Shown piece by piece: positions 44,003-55,600 of a stretch of DNA of 64,000 nt (positions are counted from its first letter, which is position 1; each line of letters opens with the position of its first letter). Source of the DNA: Xiphydria camelus (taxonomy: Eukaryota; Arthropoda; Insecta; Hymenoptera; Xiphydriidae); the NCBI GenBank assembly GCA_963678675.1, contig OY783198.1:9750012-9814011 (forward strand), given 5' to 3'. Position numbers and translations under genes: made by a program. The notes under the pieces were generated by a model. That model had not been told where the DNA came from. It saw only the letters and a program-made list of their open reading frames with translations, and did no database searches.

Positions 44003-44408
44003 ATTATTTAACTCTCAAATGTTAGCGTGAAAAATGTCACTCTTGTGCATAAGTCGAGTCTTTCGAAACTGAATAGAAATTATTATATAATTATATTTTG
44101 TTTATAAAATGTAATGTTTTTTTAGCGTAGAAAATAATGTTAGATACTATACATGGTTTTTCATATTGCACTAAATATATGATAATTATCACCGAAAGAT
44201 TAAAATATGCATAAATCAATTGTGACCATTAATTATGAATTATAGGCCGGTATTCACAGCCGCTACTTATAAATAAGCATGAATTTAAGTCAGCATCGGA
44301 GGTCACTTATTGGTCGAAACGGCGACTTGAGTCGTGCTTACTTATAAGTTCCGATTATGAATACGGACTATAGTATTTCTTTCTACTGCCGGGTCTCATG
44401 GGTCTAAT
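44003..44408. repeat. Dispersed repeat GTGCATAAGTCGAGTC, copy 2, with a MITE inside
   Basis: Matches 36888-37140. The match is broken at 44243-44370 by a small MITE and resumes with TATTTCTTTCTACTGCCGGG. Confidence 0.65.
44243..44370. mobile_element. Small MITE with TAGGCCGGTATTCA ends
   Basis: Left TAGGCCGGTATTCACAG, right complement TTATGAATACGGACTA. 128 bp with TA on both sides. Inner arms CTTATAAATAAGC and GCTTACTTATAAG pair. Confidence 0.7.
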
Positions 44409-44622
44409 GGTGCCCATCCACGTACAGGCGGACTGCAGTCCGTGGACTGACAGTTCTGATCTGCAGTCCCGAACTGTCATTGACCACACACGCACAGTTC
44501 TGCGGACTGCAGGCCGTCGCCGGACAGTCCAGGGACTGCAGGCCGCCGGATGATTCGCCATACACGCACAGTTCATGAGTCAGTTCAGTTCGATCAACTG
44601 TGTTTGGAAGAAGAAATACATG

Positions 44623-44875
44623 AGGGGTATAGATGCCAAACCCGCCAAGAGTCACATTTATAGCAATTCACAGGAAACGTCAAAAACTGGTGCAGACGGC
44701 CATTGCCTTACATTGGCAAGCGTATTTTCTACCTTATATTATTATTAACGGTTTAATGTGGAATTTGCACCTAAATTATGTTCGACCTTATGCACGTACT
44801 TATAAAGAACAAATTCCCGTATCTACCTCAAATTTGACAAAAATGAACTTGGCGGGTTTTGCATCTATACCCCTT
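44623..44875. mobile_element. MITE with AGGGGTATAGATGC ends, inside the ISL2EU-like element
   Basis: Left AGGGGTATAGATGCCAAACC, right GGGTTTTGCATCTATACCCCTT-type end, flanked by ATG on both sides (44620-44622, 44876-44878). The arms continue through CGCCAAG. No coding role for the overlapping ORF. Confidence 0.75.
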
Positions 44876-44999
44876 ATGTCTAATATTTAACATGGTTGTG
44901 AGAAAAGGGAAGCTTATTTTGTTCCTTAGAATTATGTTGTTAAGTTGTCGACATACGAGAAATCGGCAACGTTTTTAGGTAAAAGAATGCCAATGTACA

Positions 45000-45560
45000 G
45001 ATGATCCTGATTATGAATTTAATTTATATCGTGGAAATGAAGAGATTCAATCCGAACGTATCGAATTATTAACTGTCATTCCTTTTGAAGCTCGAAAGCA
45101 ATCGTATATTAAACAAAGAGTATTTATTCCTATTGGAAATCGATGCTGCAAAAATCATTTGATCAAAGAAAAGTTCTACGAAGACGATCTGTTCCTTTTA
45201 AAAGTGATTTTTAATTCAAGTTTTGTAGAAACCTCTGATCTACAAAAATGGTTAGATAATCTTGCTGGAGGCCGCGATTCTTTACTTATAGGAATAATAA
45301 GTAATTTCTCTTATCCTGAAGATCAAGTGAAGTTACTGACTGGTTTCTCATATAAGAATATAAATGAAATACGAAATATGCTTCCTTCTATGCGCGATAA
45401 TGATAATCGATCAGCGCTTCAAGCGGTTGTTGTATTTCTTATCAAATTAAGAAGTGGGAATTCAAATAGTACGATTTCTTCCTTTTTAATTCAAGCGAGA
45501 AATTCAAGCGGGGGTATTTTTCATATGCTTATCCGGCTATACCCTTTAACATTTCGATAA
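45000..45560 (+). pseudogene. Truncated DDE_Tnp_4 (ISL2EU-like) transposase N-terminal part
   Basis: An open frame of about 185 codons: DDPDYEFNLYRGNEEIQSER, then KQSYIKQRVFIPIGNRCCKN and LLTGFSYKNINEIRNMLPSM, ending near RSALQAVVVFLIKLRSGNSN. The L-T-G-x-S/T...L..ML-P-S-x-R-D, then A-L-x-x-F-L-x-K-L-R-x-G-x-S/N pattern is the helix-turn-helix region before the DDE domain in this superfamily as I know it from ants. A stop comes about 25 residues after that region and no DDE core follows. Confidence 0.65.
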
Positions 45561-45788
45561 TCTAAATGCGGTATATGCTAACTGCATAGGTAAAAAGCGG
45601 TATGTGCACCGACGGTTATTGTAGATACCACTGTTTGACTGTGTATGATGCAATACCGCGTTTCTCACATTTCAACGGCTCAGAAATTGAAGGATGACGA
45701 AAACTTTGCGAAATGACAGTACGTTACCTCCCGCAATCGATGTCGTAATTGTTAATGGATTTTTTTTTTAATTCGTCGTATTAAAGAT

Positions 45789-46025
45789 GTGCCAAAGTCG
45801 TTCGGCAATATTTCAAAGAAAATTCTACAAATTCTATACAGTTCTGATGCTCCACGTGTACATATAGTTTTTCATCGGTATTCTCTGCCTTCAGTCAAAG
45901 ATTACGAGCGTTCGTTGCGAGGAGGTTTCGAAACTGATTACGAGTACGTCATCTGTGGTCCAAAACAAGCTAGACCAACTGACTTTTCGAAAGAACTTCG
46001 AAATGATAAATTCAAAGAAGATTAG
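45789..46025 (+). pseudogene. Second ORF fragment of the ISL2EU-like element, unassigned
   Basis: In frame it reads PKSFGNISKKILQILYSSDA, then VHIVFHRYSLPSVKDYERSL and GPKQARPTDFSKELRND. This pattern (hydrophobic VxIVFxxY, S(I/V)KD.ER, RP.DF..EL) recurs in uncharacterised arthropod proteins tied to repeats, but I cannot name a domain. It is broken at both ends. Confidence 0.4.
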
Positions 46026-46094
46026 TCGTTTTTCTGATTTCACCCTAGCAAACTCGAGAAGTAGGTACCTTTATTGGTAACAAAAATCTCTTTA

Positions 46095-46350
46095 TCTGTA
46101 TATATAAAATAAAGTCGGGTTAGTTACACAATTTATAACTAAAGAACGGCTGGACAGATTTTTATGACTTTTGACTCTTGGATTTGTCTCCGCGATGAAT
46201 AGCAGAATATATAGATTCGTTTCAATAAAGCAAATGCCTTGCTGTAAAGTGAATTAAATTAGTTTAAATATAATTAAAATACATTTCGTTTTTAAGTTAA
46301 CACAACATTTATTGATTCTGAGGCGGTACGAAGTTCGCCGGGTCAGCTAG
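46095..46350 (+). mobile_element. Non-autonomous Helitron
   Basis: Starts TCTGTATATATAAAATAAAG and ends GGGTCAGCTAG. Just before the end is a hairpin (GGCG..TTCGCC, 46322-46338) and a CTAG terminus, lying between A (46094) and T (46351). TC start, 3' hairpin, CTRR end and A-T insertion are the Helitron rules. The internal TTAGTTACAC and GAACGGCTGGACAGATTTTT are typical of arthropod copies. Confidence 0.85.
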
Positions 46351-46504
46351 TTATATTAAGTATATAAAATAGTTTTTCAGATCGACAATCGACTCAAAAC
46401 TCCGTCCCCCACCAATCGTCTGCCAGCCAGGGCGAAGCCGCCGCCGCCGCTCCCCTTCCCTTCCCTCTTTCCACCCCCTCCATCACCTTTCCTCCCCCCT
46501 GAAC

Positions 46505-47115
46505 TGACAGAAAATTTTTAACATCGATGAAAGTTCGGCACGACAGGCCCGGACTGCAGATCAACCGCCACACACGCACAGTTTTCCAACAGTTTCGACG
46601 GACTGCAGGCGACGGACTGCAGGCGAACTGTACGTGTATGGTGAAATTTGGACTGAAGGCGGGATCGCTCGCAGTTCGGGACTGCAGCATCAATTTTCTC
46701 GTTTTTACTGTTCCTGCAGATTCTGTTTTTTATATGTAGACGGCACTGTAGCAGCACCGCTAATCTTTTCGCACATCGGAAATAAAACATATCGTGTACC
46801 AAACCGCCCGAATGCCATAGAGGCGCCGCTCGAGTGGAAGGATCAACCGCCCATGGAATGAGAGCGTCGAACCGCCCGGGTACCGTACAGGTGCCCCTGG
46901 AGTGCAACTGATAAACAATTTTTTATATCAATGAAAATTTAGCACGACAGGCCTGGACTGCAGATCAACCGCCACACACGTACAGTTTTCTAATAGTTTC
47001 GACGGACTGCAGGCGACGGACTGCAGGCGAACTGTACGTGTATGGCGAAATTTGGACTGCAGGCGGGATCGCTCACAGTCCGGGACTGCAGTCCGCCTGT
47101 ACGTGGATGGGCACC
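46505..47115. repeat. Direct duplication of the right subterminal part of the ISL2EU-like element
   Basis: 46540-46690 and 46945-47100 share GGACTGCAGATCAACCGCCA, CACACG.ACAGTTTTC and GACGGACTGCAGGCGACGGA, then CTGCAGGCGAACTGTACGTG. The outer copy carries the real terminus. Confidence 0.75.
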
Positions 47116-47274
47116 ATAAGGGTTAATATGAATGGTGCAACGTTGCCAGTCCTTATCTTGAAAACGGTGCACTTAAATAAAAATGTACGCGGAATAGATC
47201 AATCTTTATTTTTTGCAAGGAATCCAACCATATATTTTTTGACCGCGAATTTCTAGACACCCAGTATATTGTGA

Positions 47275-49765
47275 TCATAAAAAATCACGCTTCATCGCGA
47301 GGGTACTTAAATGAAAAAAAAACATCGAAGCACGAGCTTCTGCAGCGAGTCGCCTTTCGCTTCCAGAAGAGTGCCTCCGCTGAGGGGGTTACCTATCAGA
47401 TGGATACACGATGATATCGGTAACGAATAAACACGATTCCACAAATCGTATTTCTCAATACCGAAAAGCGAGGAGCGTCGACTGCAGCGAATCGCGACGA
47501 AGAACGTGTAGGTCACCAATGGCGGGGTTTTCTTGAAATCGACCGGAAATACCGGGAGCCCTTTACCCCGTCTCCTCGTGATAAACCCTCTTATCGGCCG
47601 GTAAAGGTGTTCGAAGTGCGTTTGCAGACGGGGACCTCGCGCCATAAATCGGCGATTTACGACGTGACGACCAACCCGAAAGGATGATCCTACCGTGGTG
47701 CAGAGGCAGCACGATTCGACCTTCGATGGTACGCGGTCATTTCGCGAATTGATATACGTTGCGAAGAGGCGGCCGTTGGAGAGAAAGAGCGATATCGTTC
47801 TTCCGAATGCGAAGAAGCTGTACGAGAGTCGCACAGTTGCGTTTTATTACCGCCTTGATCGGAGCGAAGGATCCCGAAATGCAGGGACTACGCCCCTTTT
47901 AGCTCGCGGAAACGCTTAAATTCCCACGTTATTCAAGTCGAGTATTCGGAATGGTGTCAAGGGAAGAAGAAAGAAAGAACTTTCGCTTGAAGCTTTGCAA
48001 ACGGAGACCAGATAATAATTTCAAAAAAAAAATTATAATTTCTTGAATAACTTGGTCAATCAAGAAAAATATCTATTTGAGAAAGGAATAGAAAGACTAA
48101 TACATGTAATAAATTCAATTTAAGACATTCCATTAATGAATTCCATCTCGATTAACCCTTCGTGGTCACATATCCATACAGAATCGCGAAGGTCACATAT
48201 GAGTCAAATAAACCTAACCGATTTTTAAATAATAGCCGTATGAACAATATTCGTTTAATAAAAACCAACAAATTATGAAACATTTTTTGAACATTGTAGG
48301 TATTGGGAATATGGAATCATTACATTTACATAAGAAATGAGATGATAACATATTCAAAAACAATAGTGATTATTTAAATGCGTGAAAAATGAGGTGCTTC
48401 ACTAAAGAAATAACTTTCCTTTTTAAAGTCTTCTTAGTAAAATTCAGGGGTGATTCCTGTGAAATGTGGTATTTCTATAGCACGCATTTTTTTCAAAATA
48501 GCTTTATTCCGATGTTTTAGGAGGGTTTATAGTGCGAGTTTTGAGAAAAGTTTTTATTTCCAGATCTCTGACGAGTTATAAAAAAAAAGTATGTAGTACG
48601 ATCAGCTTCAAAATTAAAGCCTGGGCCAACTAAATCCGCGGTGATCACGGAGGATTTAAAAAAATCGATTTAGAAACTAGCTAAAAAGTCAGAATCTATA
48701 ACCCCGCGTCGTATGCGTAAAACAATACCGCCTTCTCGCGAAATCGTCGCGTCGCCGCCTTTCAACCGAAGTTATTCCGCGTCGGGACCAGCTTGCAGCT
48801 CAGCAAAGTTTCCAAAGTCTACGTCGCCCGACTTCGAAAGAGTCCGACGTTCTTCCCGGGCCGGCAGCTCAACCCGGGTTCAACTCTCGCCGAAACAAAC
48901 GAAAGTCATCCACTTCGAACGTAGACGCGCGCGCGGTATCGCATAAGTATTGCCGTAACGATCCTTGGACACGAAACGTCCACTCGGGAGAAAGGAGAGA
49001 CAGCCCTTGACCTTCGAAAAACCGTACGAGGAGACATTTTCGCGACGCACAATGTACGCGCGCCGCGTCTATTGTCGTTTCGTCCGGCGTATCGTCCCAG
49101 CCTAATGGAATTCGTATGACCGCGCCAAAAGCGGAAACAATGCCGTAAAACGCCTGGAATCGGCTTCACCTTAAAACTCGACCGGCGAGTGGCGAGTAAA
49201 CAGAGGCGCGAGCGCGCGCCGCGCACAATGGAGCTGCTTATAACGGGTGACTAATCGCGATTAATCGCTATAGCATTCTCGGCAACAATTAATGTTCCCG
49301 TCATACTTTCTATGCGTATTCCCCGCGCCGCTCGTCTCGTCGAAGCCGGAAGAGGGGTGGGCGTAGCGGGACCAAGTTGGGTGGTCGTTGTTTCTATTCC
49401 GTACATCGCGGGGTGATTGCTTAGCGTGTTGCTCGGGAGGCGCGTGTCGTATTTGTGCTTGCATTACAATTTATAATGCGCGGGACGTGTGGAACGGCGA
49501 AGGTTTTTCGAAGATCGTTGCCTCGAATTCCTTTAAAATCCTACTGGTATATTGGGGTGGAAGGACACCTCATTTGTCATTATAATTGGAAGGCCCCCGG
49601 AGAAAATTAATCCTCACCTCTCTTCCCTGCAATAAATTCTACACGTGGTATTCTCGTACAAGGTCCATGAGTCGCGTGAATGCAATTAAATAGGCGTTCA
49701 CGAGGTGGCAATCGTAACTTGCAATTGCAACCACAAAATGAAATATACATACATAAATGGAAATG
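47275..49765. other. Non-coding stretch
   Basis: A minus-strand ORF of 175 codons at 47307-47834 has no family I recognise and no flanking splice logic. 48700-49250 is CpG-dense, the rest AT-rich. No gene supported. Confidence 0.35.
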
Positions 49766-50064
49766 TACACCGCGAGAAATAATTGGTGGTGCCAGAAAAA
49801 TGTTTTTTTTTTTCCCCGATCAAAAACGCGATATAATTTCAGGGTCAAGCTATGGTTTCCTTCGTGCAAGAAAATATTTTATAGGCTCGAGTAGTTGTTA
49901 TTTTTTTACGCAGAAAGAATGTCTTGTTCCTACGACGGTATTCTCGAATTAAAAATATATATTCTTCGATCAAGAATCTTTATTCTTGAAAATTTGTAAA
50001 ATCATATGTTCTTGATTCAAGAAACTTTTTTTTTGACACTAGCAATTTTATCTCTCTCGGTGTA
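49766..50064. mobile_element. TACACCG MITE family, copy 1
   Basis: Starts TACACCGCGAGAAATAATTG and ends ...TTTTATCTCTCTCGGTGTA. Inside are GCAAGAAAATATTT.ATAGG, ACGCAGAAAGAATGTCTTG and TTCTTGATTCAAGAAAC. It matches 51060-51333 for about 270 bp. Confidence 0.75.
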
Positions 50065-50748
50065 TAATTACATGAATATAATTTTAATTCGTTTAAAATC
50101 ATACCCCTCTTCTTTATCTCTTTTTTTACAGTTTCATTTTCACTACTGATCCGGACTTAATTAACTCTCTTACTCTTATTTACTCTTGTACTTTGAGCGA
50201 ACATAAATCACAAACGGTACAACGCGCGAGCGGGTATTTACCTTGTAACTTTTCTGTCAGCCTCAATGAGCTCTACACCTTTTATAGAAGTAAAAAATAG
50301 ATTTCGATTTAAAAAAATAGAAGTAATTCATATTTCGTAAATAACACGCAGTATCGAAAACCCCTTGCATGTATCATATGTTACCCTCGACATCAAGCAA
50401 CTTTTATTCGAAAGATTTTTTCGTAAAGTGACAAATAACGGAAATGAACGGAGCTTCGAATCCTAGTAAACTAACCCTATATAACTACAGGCTCCACGGT
50501 TTCTATTTTCTCTTATATTTCGTTTTAGGAGTGTAATTGCGAATTCCCGTTCGTTTGAAAAAAGAAACGACTAAATAAGTCTACAAAAAGTGCTCGCAAA
50601 AATGCCATTCGACTCGTACGTACGCCAAGAATTTTTTTTTCCAGGGAGAAAAAGAGCCGTGGAGGCATGCCGATTACTTGTTTATGCATATCATCCTGTT
50701 TTCTTTGCCCGCCTTAAAAAAAGTTACCTCGCATCGACTCTATATCAT

Positions 50749-52140
50749 TTTTTGCGGAACGATGTGGCGCCTGTTGAGCCTCAGGCCTCAATCCCATATA
50801 AGCGTTTCGCTGCGGTATGCCGTCTGAGTCAGCCAATAAAACGGCAAGGGAACTAATTTTCCGAGTCCCTACTTTTCCGATCAACCGACGCGTGAACGTC
50901 GAGATATCTATAGTACGACTCTCGCCGATGTCGTCTTCCGGCACGTCGCTCTTTCGCGTGTTCGTCGTTTGGCCGGCCGAGTTTGGTCGCGTCGATCTTA
51001 TTAACGTGAATGATACAGTATTTTCAAGTTTTACGACATCAGGTGTATAAAACGCGCAACGATCCCCTGAAGCTAAAAAAAATGTTTTCTTCAGAGTCAA
51101 AAGCATAATATAATTTCAGAGGATCAAGGTTTTCCTCGTACAAGAAAATATTTGATAGGTTCGAATAATTTTTTTTTGCGCAGAAAGAATTTCTTTTTCC
51201 CGCAATGATATTCTTGAATCAAAAATATACTATATTCTTCGATGAAGAATCTTATTCTTAAAAATTTGTAAGATCATATATTCTTGATTCGAAAAACATT
51301 TTTTTGACATCAGCAATTATTTCTCTTGGTGTATTCCGTAATGTCGAAAAAGTGAAAGTATGGAAAATGAATAGCGTTCAGTCAATCGCAGGGCTTCCCT
51401 TCCTTTGAATTCACCGATACTTTCATATCTTCGTTTCCGTAAAAATACGTCATCGTTTCAACCGTAAAGTCGCCATTCCCCGACTCGCGACGACAACGAG
51501 AATCCGACTGTACTTCGTACAGAGTGCTTCATAAATCACAAAGAAATCCTTTCGTAACGCAACAAAGATTCCTTCGAATGACAGAACAATTACCTATCGC
51601 CTCTTCTATAACTCACCTACACAAATTACCCGGCGTCGACACTGCGAGTTTTTGCGGAACGGAATGGCGCCTGTCGAGCCTCGGACCTCGATACCATATA
51701 AGCGTTTCCTCGCGGTATGTGGCATGAATCAGCTAATAAAACATCGAGGGAACTCAATTTTTGTGTTCCATATTTTTCCGATCGACTGACACGCGTGGAA
51801 TGCGGCGTGGGAAGGTATATGGTTCGATCTTCAATGATGTATCTCTTCAGGGGCGTCGCCCTCTGATGGTTCTACTTATTACTCAAACGGCCACGTGGGT
51901 TGGGGACGTAAACAGCGCGGTAAAGTGTAAAAATCATCGGGGAATGTAATTTTTCAAGTTCCAAATTTGCACGATCGACTGAAACGTCCCAAAAATGCAG
52001 TGTAGGAACATATACGGTTCAACCCCCAGCCATGTCGCCTCCCAGGACGTCGTCCTATAACGGTTTTATCGGTCGGCCGATCGGGCTCGGTCACGCGGCC
52101 TCGCTCGCAAACGTAAACACCGCAGCGGAACATTACTCGG
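50749..52140 (+). repeat. Low-copy segmental repeat, three degraded units
   Basis: Units at about 50749-51030, 51643-51930 and 51955-52140. Units 1 and 2 share TTTTTGCGGAACG, TGGCGCCTGT.GAGCCTC, CCATATAAGCGTTTC and AGCCAATAAAAC-type blocks; all share CCGATCGACTGA-like and GTCGTC(T/C)TCC segments. A MITE copy (51060-51333) lies between units 1 and 2. Confidence 0.6.
51060..51333. mobile_element. TACACCG MITE family, copy 2
   Basis: Right end ATTATTTCTCTTGGTGTA is intact. The left end is degraded. Interior shared with 49766-50064: GTACAAGAAAATATTTGATA and GCGCAGAAAGAATTTCTTTT. Confidence 0.7.
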
Positions 52141-52699
52141 AATGCTGAGTGGGGCCCACACCAGTCGCACGAACGCGAGTTGCGCCTGTTTCTTTTTCTC
52201 GTGCATATTGACTAGCATTGCTGTCGCCGGAGATTCAACTGTATATTAAACAGAACACATTTTCTATTTATTTTTAATACCTAGTACTCTTCTGTTTGTC
52301 GTCTATGGATAAGTTGAATATGCAGAATTAAGAACTATCTCAAAATATGTAAACCTTTTTATAAAATTGCAAAGATCTTCGACCGACAAGTCAACGAAGC
52401 GCGGATGTAAACATACAATTAGTACTCAAATGAAACTAGTCGTTTTCGCTAGATTTCTAATCGCTGATCACGAATTCGATCGCAAAAGTTGCGTATCGCG
52501 TGAGACTTTTAAAGAAAACTCCTTTAAAATGTAACAATTTCCCAAATAACGACCGATCGCGTGTCTCTTTCCAACAACCTGACACGATACGCAGCTTCTG
52601 CGACCGGATTATCCCGACAAGCGGACCAGCGACCTAACGAAAACGATTCGATCAAAAAAAGAAAACTTTTATCCCTTCCCTTCGCCTTGCCCCCCTAAA

Positions 52700-55600
52700 A
52701 ATATATCTCAGCACCTATCCCCGCGTACATATCGCAAAGAACCGCGAGATAGACCAGCGTCGTTCGAGTTCCCCCGCGGAACGAGGAAGTGGACCACGGG
52801 GCGAGAGCCGCGCGATGCGCGTACCGAACGAACGGTAGGTACGTAAGGTGGCACACCAGCACCGTGCTCGTTCCCGAAGAGGGGAACCAGCACGCTCCGC
52901 CGCGAGCCGCGGGGAATGCGAGCAAAAAAATCAGGTACGCTCAGACACCCATTATTTATTTTGATTCGGGCAACTCGAGAGAGCGCCGACTGCGCGCGCC
53001 GGCGTTGGAACGGTAGTGGTGAGATGGCGGTAACTGGTAGTCAGTCGTTGGCAGTGGCAACTGCGACGACGGCGGTCGCGTGGTGGTAGTGGTGAGCGCA
53101 AGCGAGGCGCGCGGATACTATACGGCAAGAGAGCAACCAACCGGCCTTCACTCGCCTCGCCTCGCCTCAGCCCGGTGGCGCCAAGCTGACCTATCTGTTC
53201 CTCGGGCGGTCGGGTACCACACGAACGTCTGGAAAGCGTGTCTGTGCGTCCGCTCGCCGTGTCGTGTGTATCCCGATCGTTACGCTCGAGCGTGGATAAC
53301 CGCGACTTGCTTTCACGATCGAGAGAGAATCAGCTGTGAGGTCTCTCGTCGTAACTCGAGAATGCCTGGCGGGACTGCCGCTGTGTAGTATACGGACGCG
53401 GTTCGAGCGAGACGGTATAGCGTCGGACGGGGTGGGGCGGATTTAAAAAACATGGTATACGGCATACGGAGAGTGAGCCGTATACGGCATACGGAGGGAT
53501 AACTTTGGAAGAGAGGTGCACTCGTTTTCATCGCGTTCCTCGATCGACCTCCTGCGCGAATCGAGAAACATCGGTCATAGATCGTTCGGGCGGGAAGACG
53601 CGAAACCGACAATAATAAGGACCACCTTCTCTCTCGGATTACGCGCGCACGCCGCTCTGCGACTCTCTCTTTCTCTCCTCGCCCGCAGCAGCTGATTACC
53701 GGTTGCTCGGTATCTCTCCTGCCCACGTAGTCGAGGTCCGAGGAAATGCATAGTTACGGTACACCAGTTATGGGTTAGCTTACGGTGCTCGAATCTGAGA
53801 ACCGCGAAGATTTGTTTGCCTGCGGGTCGACCGGTCTTTGTACAGATTTTCGTATACCGATCTTCGTGGCGACGAAGAACGCATCGGGAGATTAAGTTTG
53901 TATAGCGGCCCGAATATCAGGATTAATACCGGTTCGATGTTGGGGTGGGACGCGCGATTATAACATCGGTGCACGAAGGTGAGCCAATAGCGGAGCGCTT
54001 GAGTGCAAGGTCGGACTCCTTATTTGCTCCGGGCCTGTTCAGTTTTGACGGGTGTATGCCGAACGGCGAAGCTCGGGAGAAATGAGTAGGTACATCATAC
54101 TTGTATCTCAAAAGTGACAATTAAAAAAAAAGTTGTAATTTAATTCGGATATGGTGCAGAAGCGTTCAGATAACCGTCGATTCGGATAATCGAGGTTCAA
54201 CTGTAATATAAAATTCTATCGTAACCCCGATAAAAGCCGAATTATTTTGACGGAAAATTGTGCTCGAATACAACTTGTTTACGGCAGCTCGACGATAATG
54301 TTTCGATAATCCGCGATACACTCGTCAATCGGGGAACGTTCAACGTTCTCGAGATAGAGAGACTAGAACAAAATATCTTCCGATCGCGCGTTCGTCCTTC
54401 TCCAATGGTAACGACAGATCGGCCCGAACGCCCCACAAAAGCTCGTATCTCGAACCTCCGCTCGCCGGTTTGGACGGTCGAGAGGCGGCGGCGGCGGCGG
54501 CGTCGCCGCGCCGCCTCCACAGCAGCAGCAGCAGCAGCTGTAGCAACAGAGAGCGTCGACTCTCTCGAGAGAGAAGCGAGGAATTCGACTGCAGTTTCGT
54601 CAGCGGCGCAACAGCGCGCCTGCTTTCCCGTCTCGCTCGGGCATACCGCGCGGGAACAAGGTCGACGCGCGGTGGCACACGCAATACCCCGCGCGTCGTA
54701 CGCAATACGCGAGGAGACGCGACGGATTTATCGGCGTATTTGGGTGTCGCCGCGGCTGCGACGGGGGCCTTGGGGGCCCTTGAATTTACGAAGCGAGGCA
54801 CCGAAACCGGCCCCGGCCCCGGACCCGGCACGCGGTCACTCCCCTTTCGACCGCGGGCTGCAATCTCGCGCTGCACTTCGTGTCAAGTTCAATGCCGCGA
54901 CCGGGGACGCTTCGTCAACCGCCCCCTCCACTTCTCCTCCCTTCTCTTTCGCCCCTAACGCGCGCGTACACGGTAGCCCGCCTCCCCGAAGCTTCTTTCG
55001 CGCGTCTACGTCATCGGTCGCCGCAGCAGCCGTCCGACCGAACGCTCTCCGGCTCTAATCGCTGGAATGACACGGCAACCCCCGCAGGGCGCCTCGCCGT
55101 GAGCGGAGTGTTCATCTCGCGCACCTGGTAAAACGTCGAGATCCCGTGACGGACGGATATTTCTCGGACCTCTCTCGCGGGGGCTTTATCCGTACGTGGA
55201 AAACGACTGTTGTCGTTCGCGCGCGCGCGAGAGAGAGAGAGAGAGAGTACCCATCGCCCGGAGGTCGCGTCGGAATATATACCGCTCGTCGCGTCATTGT
55301 TCCGCCTGCGTGCGGTGGAAGTTAGCTATGGAAATCTCGATGGGACGATCGCGTGCCGTGAGGAGAAGAATGGGCCGTCGCTTGGGAGTGGTGGTCCGTC
55401 GGTCTTCGGATGATAAAACGGAGGTATACAGGCGATTGTTCCTTTCTTCCGGAATAATCGTCGGATGTCGCTTGTGCGCTTCGCGATGGATTCGCCTTTC
55501 TCGGCTTTTCGTGGATCGTTTATAAAAAGATCCATTCGCGAGGAATGGTCGATATGGGAGCGTTGGCTCACGCCGATGCTCGTAGAGGGAATCGACATGT
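52700..55600. promoter_or_regulatory. CpG-dense, transposon-poor block; candidate distal promoter/first exon
   Basis: High GC with abundant CpG, low-complexity CGG and CAG runs (54485-54540), a GA microsatellite (55226-55248) and two copies of GTATACGGCATACGGAG (53456-53495). It is free of the MITEs found on both sides. Open frames up to 266 codons are produced by the GC bias and resemble no family. It could hold the unseen 5' exon of PDE11 or the start of another gene. No TATA box or splice donor could be assigned. Confidence 0.3.

Larger units (their letters stand above)
44409..47115 (+). mobile_element. ISL2EU/Harbinger-like transposon (interrupted)
   Basis: Starts GGTGCCCATCCACGTACAGG and ends CCTGTACGTGGATGGGCACC. 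Flanks read AT/AT, or equally TAA/TAA if the TIR begins TGGTGCC. Subterminal GGACTGCAG motifs occur many times at both ends. The plus strand at about 45000-45560 encodes an N-terminal transposase fragment and 45789-46025 a second ORF piece. Internal insertions are a MITE (44623-44875) and a Helitron (46095-46350). The DDE core is missing. Confidence 0.75.
43552..47266. mobile_element. Outer TIR element hosting several other transposons
   Basis: Left TACGGGGTGTCTAGAAATTC and right GAATTTCTAGACACCCAGTA, flanked by TA (43550-43551, 47267-47268). The inverted repeat runs about 140 bp (43552-43695 against 47125-47266), including GATTCCTTGCGAAAAAATAA and TTATTTTTTGCAAGGAATCC. Almost all of its 3.7 kb is later insertions: MITE 43722-43935, repeat 44003-44408, ISL2EU-like element 44409-47115. 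No transposase of its own remains. Confidence 0.75.

Noticed and set aside
44633..44890. 85-codon plus-strand frame inside the ISL2EU-like element
   Set aside because: It lies almost entirely within the MITE 44623-44875, whose inverted repeats explain it.
47307..47834. 175-codon minus-strand frame
   Set aside because: No family resemblance, no splice sites and no repeat match; length is compatible with chance in balanced-composition sequence.
54258..55058. 266-codon plus-strand open frame in the CpG-dense block
   Set aside because: Arg/Ala/Pro-rich from GC bias, equally long frames on the other strand, no domain or motif and no splice context.
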